Part shown: positions 1 through 7,432 of the stretch, in pieces
Layout of the letters: each line of letters starts with the position of its first letter
How positions within the stretch are numbered: the stretch's first letter is position 1
NCBI RefSeq assembly: GCF_004834005.1
Contig: NZ_STFF01000003.1
Location: 806,001 to 870,000 of the forward strand
DNA: 64,000 nucleotides
Direction of reading: 5' to 3'
Source: Niastella caeni
Lineage (GTDB): Bacteria; Bacteroidota; Bacteroidia; Chitinophagales; Chitinophagaceae
Made by a program: the position numbers and the translations under genes
The notes under the pieces: generated by a model
The model's database searches: none
Told to the model about the DNA's origin: nothing
Seen by the model: the letters and a program-made list of their open reading frames with translations, nothing else

Positions 1-1169
1 TCTCCCGTCCAGTTGGTACGGGAGCCGGGGTTTTCATTATCCCAGTAATAATTGCTATCGATCATCATCGTATAGCGCATACGGTTATCCCGGTTCTGGA
101 ACTCAGATCTTGTCATGCCATATCCCTGGAATAAAGGCGATTTGTCGATGGGCAATCCATCCTGACACAGGTACATATCAGCAAACTTTTTTGAAATACC
201 ACCTCCTATAAGGGTATGCGTAACGTTATTGCGTATTTGACGAAGCGTGTACGAATACCGGTTAGCCAGGATATATTCTTTATTGGCCGATTTTGTTATG
301 TTGGCCGGATTTGACTTTTCATCTTCCAGGATGAACATATATTTCTGTGCTGAATCGCCCAGTGCAGCCGGAGCGAATAATGAGTATTGCGTACTGGTAA
401 TAACTGCATTACTGGCGGCAATGGATTTATCAAGTAAGCCATTGTACCGGTTGGCATCGCCGTTCCTGAACTTTTGCCAGGTGCCTTCATATAAGGCTAC
501 TCTTCCTAAAAATGCCTGTGCAGCGCCTTTGCTGATGCGACCTTTATTAGCGGCCGTAATAGCTGACTCTAATGGCAATACTGCAATAGCATCTTCCAGG
601 TCTTTGATCACAAGGTCAACTACCTCATCTCTGGAATTGCGGGGCGCCTGTAATTCAGGAGAACCTGATGTAAGCGGCTTTGTTACAATTGGCACACCGC
701 CGAACTGTTGTAACAGATCAAAATAAATATAGGCCCTGAAGAATTTTGCTTCTGCCACATACAGCAATCTTTCCGGCCTTAACGGGTTATCTATATCCAC
801 GCTGTCCTTGGCCAACAAATAATTAATAGCCCGCAAGCGGGTATATGCGTTATCCCAGTTGGCATCGGTAACGCTTAATGCGTTTGAACCATTGCTGAAC
901 GGGCTACGGGACGCCGTTAGGTCGCTGCGGATATCAGCATGCGGAGAAGGTGGTTGGCCCGGCGCCGGATCATACAACACATTGGCAAATGTGATCATAT
1001 AGGTATAGAACTCATTCGCCGCTAACTTATACTGGTCTGCGGTTTTCCAGTAATCGGCATCAGAAATTTCATTGATGGGCTTCAGGTCCACAAGCTTATT
1101 ACAACCAGCCAGCACGAGGAGTGCCAACCCGGTCATGAAAGCCTTATATTGAAAGGTTATCTTTTTCAT
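1..1169 (-). CDS. SusD/RagB-family starch-binding-like outer-membrane lipoprotein (3' end cut by the window)
   Basis: Translating the minus strand from the ATG at 1167-1169 gives an uninterrupted frame of about 389 codons running off the window edge; a full SusD is usually 450-650 residues. The N-terminus MKKITFQYKAFM is followed by a hydrophobic stretch and the lipobox VLAGC, so it should be a lipoprotein on the outer leaflet. Sequence such as EISDADYWKT, LRAINYLLA, AEAKFFRAYIYFDLLQQFGGVPIV is typical of the SusD helical TPR-like N-terminal half. Only 19 nt separate it from the stop of the SusC gene upstream, so the two form the classical SusCD glycan importer. In this family SusD binds oligosaccharides and acts as the lid on SusC. 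The substrate cannot be read from sequence. Confidence 0.93.
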   Translation of the reverse strand, partial: MKKITFQYKAFMTGLALLVLAGCNKLVDLKPINEISDADYWKTADQYKLAANEFYTYMITFANVLYDPAPGQPPSPHADIRSDLTASRSPFSNGSNALSVTDANWDNAYTRLRAINYLLAKDSVDIDNPLRPERLLYVAEAKFFRAYIYFDLLQQFGGVPIVTKPLTSGSPELQAPRNSRDEVVDLVIKDLEDAIAVLPLESAITAANKGRISKGAAQAFLGRVALYEGTWQKFRNGDANRYNGLLDKSIAASNAVITSTQYSLFAPAALGDSAQKYMFILEDEKSNPANITKSANKEYILANRYSYTLRQIRNNVTHTLIGGGISKKFADMYLCQDGLPIDKSPLFQGYGMTRSEFQNRDNRMRYTMMIDSNYYWDNENPGSRTNWTG

Positions 1170-1188
1170 TCTTCCTGTTTTAAAAAAT

Positions 1189-4100
1189 TTAGAAAGTAAC
1201 ATTTACGCCTGCGGTCAGGTAACGATAAAAAGGATAGCGTCCGCTGAATGTGCTCACGTTGTTATTATTGTTATCGCCTGTATTGGCCACATTCCGGGTA
1301 GCTTCAGGATCCCAGCCATCGCGGATCTTTGAACGTTCCCAGAGATCGTTGCCAGAGAAATACACCCGCAATTTTTGGATGTGCGCTTTTTGCGTAATGC
1401 TGACAGGTAAGGTATAGCCTATCACCAGGTTCTTGAGACGGAGATAAGCGCCGTTCTCTTTCACCCAGTCAGAAGGGAAATAGTTATAGTTATTGATGGT
1501 ACCAGTTGAAGAAATGCGGGGCAAATAAGCAGCTGTTCTTTCGGGTGTCCACCAGGCATTTTCAAAGGCCTGGTTCTGCGCCTGGAAAACAACAGCAGCT
1601 GGTATACGCCAGTTGCCATCGCGAATGAGCGTTCTTTTGGCAACGCCCTGGAAGATCACATTGAAGTCGAAACCTTTATACTCTATGCCCGCGTTGAATG
1701 AATACACCAGGCGCGGATCGTCAGTGCCCAGGTATACAGCATCTTCAGGAAACGTGATCTTGCCATCGCCATTCACATCTTTGTACATGTTATCTCCCAA
1801 AGCCAGGCGATTATTGGCTTGTGCGGTAGGGGTACCCGATGGCATTCCGATATTATTATCTTTAATAAATACGCGGTAATCATCCAGCTCTTTCTGCGTT
1901 TGTATGCGACCGGCATACTGCAGGCCGAAATAAGAATTAATCGGATAGCCTTCTACCGCATTATTCATGCCCCGGTTATCGGTCCTGATCAATTTTTGTC
2001 CGCCGAAATTAACCAGCTTGGTTTTGTAATCAGAAAGATTACCGCCGATATGATACGCTATATTTTTTCCAATGCGATCGCTCCATGCCAATGAGATCTC
2101 CCAGCCATTCGTTCTTAATTTTCCATTATTACCGGCAGGCGCACCAACACCCAATACAGATGGATATGTACGGGCGATCAGCATATTGTTATTATTCTTC
2201 GTAAACAATTCAAATGTTCCGCTCAACCGGTTGTTCAGCACGCTTACATCCATCGCCAGGTTGGTGGTTTGCACTTTCTCCCAGGTCCTGTCCAACGCAA
2301 CCAGTCCACCCGGTGAAACACGTACTACCGGACCTGTACCAAGTATAGGAAAACCTGCACTGCCTGCACCGGTTGAATAATTCAGGTTCATGAGTTGAAT
2401 ATAATCGTACAAACTAATTCCACCCTGGTTACCTACATTACCATAGGAAGCTCTTAATTTCAGATCATTGATAAAGGATACTTCTTCCATAAACGATTCC
2501 TGCGAAATGCGCCAGCCACCGGAAAGGCCATAGAAGAATTTCCAGCGATTGACTTCATCAAATTTGGAAGAACCGTCATACCGCGCATTTACTTCCAACA
2601 GGTATTTATTGCGGAAAGCATAATTGATACGGCCAAAATAACCGGCTAATGCGTAATGGTTCTGGCTTTCGGCAACGGTTTTTGAAGTACCATCACCTGT
2701 GCTGAGGTTTAAGGAAGAAGGCACATCAGCCACCACATCCAGGGTTTTTGCATAGAAAGCATTGAACTCCTGCCGCTCATATTGCGCACCGGCCATCACT
2801 TTTACATCATGGTCCTGGTTGAATGTTTTGGCATACTCCAGGTAAGCGTTCGTGTTATAGTACGCTTCTTTACGATTGGCGCGTTGATAAAAGCTTCTGT
2901 TACTATTGGAAGGCGACAGGGTTGAAATAACCTGTGTACCCGTGTAATCGTACCAGGTGATCACATTCTCCCGTGTTCTGTAATCGGCATTATGGAAATA
3001 ATAACCAGCCGAAGCTACCGCCTTTAGATCCTTTGTAAGATTATAGGTAAGGGTAAAGCTGCTGTTTATGCGCGTGTTCATTTCTTTACCATCACCACCG
3101 TATTTGGCAATGTTATTATTGGTGGCATTTGAAATACCCGATCCCCACACATAGGGTTTGCCGTTCATTGTTTCTGTAGGCAAGCCGGGTTGAATACCAT
3201 TATTCAATACCGCGCCAATATTGGAAGGTTGTATGATATCATTTTTCTCCAACGATACATTGCTTTCCAGTTTCAGCTTTTCCGAGAAACGGTAATCATG
3301 CGTTAAGCGGAGGTTATATCTTTTGTTGGAATTATTACCAACCTGTAACAGGCTGCCATCATTCAAATATCCCAGGGATATGCGGTAGCCCGATTTGTCG
3401 TTGCGTGATGCAATGCTTAACTGATGCTCACTGGAATTGGCATCGCCCCACAACACATCCTGCATGGTGCCGGGAAAGAATACAAAATCCCTTACATCTG
3501 TAAAAAAGCCGGCTGGTTGTAATCCTAAGTTGGTAAGAGTTGTAGCCGCCTCGGCAGAAGTCAGGTACTGAATATTATTGTTAACGGCGTATTGCGCCAG
3601 CTTTCCATATTTATACCAGATGTCTGTAGTTGCAAATCCATCGGTAACGCGGGCCTCTTCCATCATGGAACCCCAGCCAGAAATATCAATGAGATTTGGC
3701 TGCAACCCGATCTTCTTGCGCGACAGTGAACCATTGTATTGAATGGTTGACTTGCCTGCCCTGGCTCTTTTTGTAGTAACGATCACTACGCCACCGGCTG
3801 CACGGGCGCCATAGATAGAGGCAGCGGCAGCGTCTTTTAAAAATGTTATGTTATCGATATCAGCCGGGTTAAATGAATTCATGGCGCTGCTGTTGGGCAG
3901 TGTCAATCCATCTACGATTATCAATGGCTCCGTTCCATTCACTGATGAATTTCCGCGGATCAAAAAATTCCATGCTTCACGACCCGGTTGTGATGAATTC
4001 CTGGTAATAGTCACGCCAGGCACCTGACCTTGCAAAGCAGCCAACGGGCTGGCAATTGGACCACGGTCCTGGAATGTTTTAGCGCCTACAGTTGATACCG

Positions 4101-4491
4101 AACCGGTCACTGATCCCTTTTTGGCAGTACCGTAACCAACTACCACCACTTCGCCCATTTCCACTTTATTAATGGTCATACCAATAGCCATGGTTTGTGT
4201 AAAGTCGGCTTTTATTATTTGTGTTGCAAATCCAACAGCACTGATCTCGAGGGTTGCATTGTCAGGAGCAGACAAACTAAACGTTCCATCTATCGATGTA
4301 GTGGTAATCTGGTTACCACCTTTCACTTTCACTGTGGCGCCGATGATGGGCTCTTTGCTAGCCGTATTAATAACCTTGCCTGTAACTTTTGTAGCCTGTG
4401 CGTTGACCGTGTTGCAGAACAGCAGCAGCAACACTACACAGACGGAAGATAGAAGGACCGACTTCCACACAAATCTTTGTAAGCTTCTCAT
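1189..4491 (-). CDS. SusC/RagA-family TonB-dependent outer-membrane receptor
   Basis: This 1100-residue protein imports oligosaccharides across the outer membrane with TonB energy. A signal peptide (hydrophobic core LLSSVCVVLLLLF, cleavage near NAQA) is followed by a carboxypeptidase-regulatory-like beta-sandwich at about residues 35-110 (VTGKVINTASKEPIIGATV), the SusC signature GEVVVVGYGTAKKGSVTGSV, the plug domain to about residue 245 (PLAALQGQVPGVTI, LIIVDGLTLP, ASIYGARAAGGVVIVTTK) and a long beta-barrel ending in the aromatic-flanked strand RYLTAGVNVTF. Length is normal for SusC. It lies between the LacI gene upstream and susD downstream, same strand, and the three probably form one transcription unit. 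A 9-bp tandem repeat array fills the gap to the LacI gene. Confidence 0.96.
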   Translation of the reverse strand: MRSLQRFVWKSVLLSSVCVVLLLLFCNTVNAQATKVTGKVINTASKEPIIGATVKVKGGNQITTTSIDGTFSLSAPDNATLEISAVGFATQIIKADFTQTMAIGMTINKVEMGEVVVVGYGTAKKGSVTGSVSTVGAKTFQDRGPIASPLAALQGQVPGVTITRNSSQPGREAWNFLIRGNSSVNGTEPLIIVDGLTLPNSSAMNSFNPADIDNITFLKDAAAASIYGARAAGGVVIVTTKRARAGKSTIQYNGSLSRKKIGLQPNLIDISGWGSMMEEARVTDGFATTDIWYKYGKLAQYAVNNNIQYLTSAEAATTLTNLGLQPAGFFTDVRDFVFFPGTMQDVLWGDANSSEHQLSIASRNDKSGYRISLGYLNDGSLLQVGNNSNKRYNLRLTHDYRFSEKLKLESNVSLEKNDIIQPSNIGAVLNNGIQPGLPTETMNGKPYVWGSGISNATNNNIAKYGGDGKEMNTRINSSFTLTYNLTKDLKAVASAGYYFHNADYRTRENVITWYDYTGTQVISTLSPSNSNRSFYQRANRKEAYYNTNAYLEYAKTFNQDHDVKVMAGAQYERQEFNAFYAKTLDVVADVPSSLNLSTGDGTSKTVAESQNHYALAGYFGRINYAFRNKYLLEVNARYDGSSKFDEVNRWKFFYGLSGGWRISQESFMEEVSFINDLKLRASYGNVGNQGGISLYDYIQLMNLNYSTGAGSAGFPILGTGPVVRVSPGGLVALDRTWEKVQTTNLAMDVSVLNNRLSGTFELFTKNNNNMLIARTYPSVLGVGAPAGNNGKLRTNGWEISLAWSDRIGKNIAYHIGGNLSDYKTKLVNFGGQKLIRTDNRGMNNAVEGYPINSYFGLQYAGRIQTQKELDDYRVFIKDNNIGMPSGTPTAQANNRLALGDNMYKDVNGDGKITFPEDAVYLGTDDPRLVYSFNAGIEYKGFDFNVIFQGVAKRTLIRDGNWRIPAAVVFQAQNQAFENAWWTPERTAAYLPRISSTGTINNYNYFPSDWVKENGAYLRLKNLVIGYTLPVSITQKAHIQKLRVYFSGNDLWERSKIRDGWDPEATRNVANTGDNNNNNVSTFSGRYPFYRYLTAGVNVTF

Positions 4492-4514
4492 TTTGGTAAG
4501 TATTGGTTGAAGAA

Positions 4515-4632
4515 ATTAGTTATTGAGTTATTCAGTTATTCAGTTATTCAGTTATTGAGTTATTCAGTTATTGAGTTATTGAGTTATTGAGTTTTTAGCT
4601 AACGCACTCAATAACTAACGAACTAAATAACT
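4515..4632. repeat. 9-bp tandem array (GTTATTGAG/GTTATTCAG) with opposing arm
   Basis: About nine copies of a 9-bp word GTTATTGAG or GTTATTCAG run from roughly 4519 to 4592. The reverse complement (CTCAATAACTAACG) follows at 4606-4632, so the RNA can fold back. The opposing arm covers the stop codon and last codons of the LacI gene (SYLVR). The same word occurs near 6080-6143, 21977-22067 and 38831-38970. Confidence 0.9.
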
Positions 4633-5655
4633 TGTTTTCTGGCTCGATTCCCTGATAATGAGTTTCGTTTGCAATACAATGGTTTGTTTTGCAGGCGCCT
4701 TTTCATTACCGGCTAAACAGGCCATCAATTGTTGCATCACCTGATCTGATATTTCCTGAACAGGTTGCGCTACGGCAGTAATAGATGGTGAGAATAAGGA
4801 AAAATGAGTATTATCGTCGAACCCGATCACAGCGATATCGTCGGGAACGGAAAGACCAAGTTGTTTAATGGCTTCAAGTCCGCTAATGGCCAGGTAGTTG
4901 GTAGCAAATAAGATGGCGTCTGTTTGCGGATTGGCTTCCAGGAAATGTTTTATCTCCTGTTTATATCTTTCGTGGTCAGGTTTCACGTTGAACGAGACCA
5001 TTTTCACCAGGGGTGAAAGGCCATTTTCATTTATAGCATGGTGATAGCCATTCAACCGGTCGCGCATTTGGGTTTGGGTAGAAGGAATGGTAACGAACCC
5101 GATGTTCTTGTATTCATTCTTTACAAAATGCCGCATGGCCTGGTACACGCCGTCGAAATTATCCACAACAATATTGCAGGATGCCAACCCGGGAAAATAC
5201 CGATCGAACAGGACTACCGGCAGGTTGTCATCCATCAGGGCCTGGATGTCGTCTTCAATACCTGGTGGCGGTACAATAATATAACCATCCACCTGCGTGT
5301 CGCGAAAGGCGCTGATAATGTCTTTGGCTATTTTAGGTTCGTTCTCGGTACTGGCATAAAAGATCTTATAATCCAGCTTGTAGGCGTGTTCCTCTACTAT
5401 GCGCGCAATGCCCGAAAAGAAAGGGTCAGCAATGCCTTCTACCAGCATGCCGATGATCTTGCTTTTGCCCGTGCGCAAACTTTTGGCTACCCGGTTAGGC
5501 CGGTATCCCAATTCCTTAACATGCTTCAGGATCTTTTGCTCCATTTCTTCACTGATGCGCTTTTCGGTAGCCTTCCCGTTCAATACAAAAGAAACCGTAG
5601 CAGCCGATACGTTTAGCTGTTTGGCAATATCATGTATAGAAACTTTCTTTTTCAA
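4615..5655 (-). CDS. LacI-family transcriptional regulator, first gene of the SusCD unit
   Basis: A 346-residue LacI-type regulator. The helix-turn-helix and hinge are at residues 1-60 (VSIHDIAKQLNVSAATVSFVLNG, then YRPNRVAKSLRTGKS), followed by a periplasmic-binding-protein-like sensor domain (IGMLVEGIADPFFSGIARIVEEHA, DGYIIVPPPG, IAVIGFDDN). The start is TTG: in this frame a TGA lies four codons upstream and the HTH begins immediately, so TTG at 5653-5655 is the only sensible start. Being upstream of and co-directional with susCD, it probably controls that unit in response to a sugar. The final residues SYLVR are encoded by the arm of the 9-bp repeat, so the C-terminal tail seems to be repeat-derived. 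The effector is unknown. Confidence 0.93.
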   Translation of the reverse strand: MKKKVSIHDIAKQLNVSAATVSFVLNGKATEKRISEEMEQKILKHVKELGYRPNRVAKSLRTGKSKIIGMLVEGIADPFFSGIARIVEEHAYKLDYKIFYASTENEPKIAKDIISAFRDTQVDGYIIVPPPGIEDDIQALMDDNLPVVLFDRYFPGLASCNIVVDNFDGVYQAMRHFVKNEYKNIGFVTIPSTQTQMRDRLNGYHHAINENGLSPLVKMVSFNVKPDHERYKQEIKHFLEANPQTDAILFATNYLAISGLEAIKQLGLSVPDDIAVIGFDDNTHFSLFSPSITAVAQPVQEISDQVMQQLMACLAGNEKAPAKQTIVLQTKLIIRESSQKTSYLVR

Positions 5656-5668
5656 TGTGTTATATCAT

Positions 5669-5680
5669 TTAATCGATTAA
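5669..5680. promoter_or_regulatory. LacI-family operator, perfect palindrome TTAATCGATTAA
   Basis: A perfect 12-bp palindrome with central CG, the hallmark of LacI/PurR-type operators. It sits 14 bp upstream of the TTG start of the minus-strand LacI gene, so binding would block its transcription or initiation. A near-identical site lies at 5953-5964. Confidence 0.75.
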
Positions 5681-5952
5681 GCAATCCACCTTAAAAACAA
5701 GGAACCCCCAGGCGCTGCAACGATTGTTGCACAATTACTATTTGACTTATAGAACACTAATAAATAAGTTGAGGGAGTCCGGCTTCTCCAAGGGAGAAAG
5801 CCTGTAAGGCTTTGATTAACACAAGATAAAAGTGTCGTAAAGACGTTAAAACAATAAGTGGCAGTCGTTGACATAGCAATCGTATTAAGCAGGCAATAGC
5901 CGTTCATTAAAAAATGGGCTCATCTTTTTTTGCTACTAAACCCGCTGTTTAG

Positions 5953-5964
5953 TTAATCGATTAG
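5953..5964. promoter_or_regulatory. Second LacI-family operator, TTAATCGATTAG
   Basis: Matches the site at 5669-5680 at 11 of 12 positions and keeps the CG centre. It lies about 250 bp upstream of the plus-strand LacI start at 6212. With two sites about 284 bp apart, DNA looping by a tetrameric or paired LacI repressor is possible (inference). Confidence 0.7.
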
Positions 5965-6076
5965 GCAAATGGTGTAAATTGGTGTCAAATTAACGCTTCT
6001 CCATGATTTCAACATCCGGAAGGCTTTGTTTTATTTGGGCAAACGTTGGCATTGAAAGGCAGTCGTGAAAGCCAGT

Positions 6077-6143
6077 TAATAAGTATTGAGTTATGATGTT
6101 GAACCTCAAACTCAAGAACTTAATAACTCAATAACTAAAGAAA
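6077..6143. repeat. Diverged inverted repeat of the GTTATTGAG word family
   Basis: The left arm AGTTAATAAGTATTGAGTTAT and the right arm ATAACTCAATAACT can pair around a roughly 30-nt loop. It is the only clear member of this family lying 5' rather than 3' of its neighbouring gene. Confidence 0.7.
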
Positions 6144-6211
6144 TAGTGCCCAGCAACCGGAAACTTGCGCCTTGTCCCTAAATTCCTTGAACTCTTTTAA
6201 CGATTGATTGC

Positions 6212-7234
6212 ATGAAGAATGATAACATTACTATTAAGGATATTGCCAAAGCCCTTAACCTCTCCTACTCTACCGTGTCGAGGGCATTGAAGGGAAGCTA
6301 TAAGATCAGTGAAGGGACCCAGCAGTTGGTAAAAGAATATGCTGCCACGCATAATTATCGCCCTAACCTGATGGCCCAAAGCCTGAAGAACCAGAAAAGC
6401 CGTTGCATAGGGGTAGTGCTGTGCAGTATTCCCAATAGCTTTTTTGCAGAAGTGATCAGCGGAATTGAATCCATTGCTTACAATAAAGATTACCTGCTGA
6501 TCATTACGCAAAACCTGGAATCGTATGAACGCGAAGTAAAGAACCTGGATAATTTAACCTGGCGTTCAGTAGATGGCTTGCTGGTTTCTTTATCAACCGA
6601 AACCGAAGACATTAGTCACTTTCAAAGATTACATGATCAGGGACTGCCCATGGTTTTTTTCGACCGGGTAACAGACGCCATTCCTACCCACCAGGTTATT
6701 ACAGATAACATCGGCGGCGCTTTTGACGCTACGAAGCATTTGATCGAACGCGGTTATAAACGCATTGCCACCATAACCAGTTCTCCGTTTTTATCTATTA
6801 CCAGGGAAAGACTGGAAGGGTATAAAAAAGCGTTGACAGAACATAATATGCCAGTGAACGATGATCATATTCAATACTGCCCGCATGGCGGAATGGTGAT
6901 AGAGGAAATTGATTCGGCATTGAATAACCTGTTGCAGTTGAATGAGCCCCCGGATGCCATACTTACGGCCAGTGATCGCATTACCATTGGCAGTTTTTCG
7001 CTGATACAACGAAAAGGGCTGCTTATTCCCGATGAAATAGCAGTAGCCGGCTTCAGCAATTTCAATGCGCCGGAGTTGTTCAATCCACCATTGACAACGG
7101 TGCGGCAAAACGCTTTTGAAATGGGCAAACAGGCCACGGAATTACTGATACAACTGGTAGAAAGTAAACGACCGGTTACTTCGTTTGAGAAGAAGGTGTT
7201 GCCAACGGAGTTGATTGTAAGGAAGTCGACATAG
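6212..7234 (+). CDS. LacI-family transcriptional regulator, divergent
   Basis: A 340-residue LacI regulator starting at ATG. DNA-binding residues are at about 6-60 (ITIKDIAKALNLSYSTVSRALKG, YRPNLMAQSLKNQKS), and the sugar-binding domain shows CIGVVLCSIPNSFFAEVISGIE, DGLLVSLSTE, VITDNIGGAFDATKHLIERG and the usual IPDEIAVAGFSNF motif near residue 265. It faces the other LacI gene across a region with two shared operator-like palindromes, so the pair may cross-regulate or autoregulate. No transporter or enzyme follows it directly; the next gene is a helicase after a hairpin-forming repeat, so it is probably monocistronic. Which of the two regulators controls susCD cannot be decided from sequence. 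Confidence 0.93.
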   Translation: MKNDNITIKDIAKALNLSYSTVSRALKGSYKISEGTQQLVKEYAATHNYRPNLMAQSLKNQKSRCIGVVLCSIPNSFFAEVISGIESIAYNKDYLLIITQNLESYEREVKNLDNLTWRSVDGLLVSLSTETEDISHFQRLHDQGLPMVFFDRVTDAIPTHQVITDNIGGAFDATKHLIERGYKRIATITSSPFLSITRERLEGYKKALTEHNMPVNDDHIQYCPHGGMVIEEIDSALNNLLQLNEPPDAILTASDRITIGSFSLIQRKGLLIPDEIAVAGFSNFNAPELFNPPLTTVRQNAFEMGKQATELLIQLVESKRPVTSFEKKVLPTELIVRKST

Positions 7235-7240
7235 GAATCA

Positions 7241-7339
7241 GCTAGTAGTAAGTAGCTAGTGGCTAGTGGGAAAAAGCCAAAAGATAATAGGGAATTACGA
7301 ACTAAAGCCCTACTAGCTACTTACTACTGGCTACTAGCC
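7241..7339. repeat. Inverted repeat of the GCTAGTAGTAAGTAG word family, 3' of LacI
   Basis: The left arm at 7241-7270 and right arm at 7308-7339 are near-perfect reverse complements of about 30 nt around a 37-nt loop. It starts 6 nt after the LacI stop. The same words occur at 46921-46970 and 47679-47710. Confidence 0.88.
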
Positions 7340-7350
7340 AATTATGTATC

Positions 7351-7360
7351 CACACGTGTG
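7351..7360. promoter_or_regulatory. Perfect palindrome CACACGTGTG upstream of the helicase promoter
   Basis: A 10-bp perfect palindrome ending 12 bp upstream of the candidate -33 element. The position suits an operator, but the binding protein is unknown and a chance match is possible. Confidence 0.35.
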
Positions 7361-7372
7361 CAAAAAAGGTTC

Positions 7373-7402
7373 TTTACATATCCTCCCTCCCTCCTATTTT
7401 TG
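7373..7402 (+). promoter_or_regulatory. Candidate Bacteroidota promoter of the SNF2 gene
   Basis: TTTA at 7373-7376, an 18-bp spacer and TATTTTTG at 7395-7402 fit the Bacteroidota sigma-factor consensus (TTTG, 17-23 bp, TAnnTTTG) with one mismatch in the -33 element. The start codon follows 30 nt later. Confidence 0.55.
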
Positions 7403-7432
7403 CCCATTACCCTATAAAGTAATAATTGGCCG

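Larger units (their letters stand above)
5656..6211. other. 556-bp divergent regulatory region between two LacI genes
   Basis: No credible gene is present. It contains two LacI-type operator palindromes (5669-5680 and 5953-5964), two overlapping small hairpins at 5781-5802 and 5797-5814 that share the GAAAGCC segment and so exclude each other, and a diverged copy of the GTTATTGAG word repeat with its inverted arm at 6077-6143. Promoters for both LacI genes should lie here, but I see no clean TAnnTTTG box. Confidence 0.75.

Noticed and set aside
247..726. Plus-strand frame opposite the SusD gene
   Set aside because: Antisense to a clear SusD coding region and without any domain.
5781..5814. 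Two overlapping hairpins as a riboswitch-like switch
   Set aside because: They lie hundreds of bases from either start codon, match no known riboswitch, and short alternative pairings are common by chance.
5677..5907. 76-codon minus-strand frame between the LacI genes
   Set aside because: Overlaps the operator, has no domain or signal and an unlikely composition; a chance frame.
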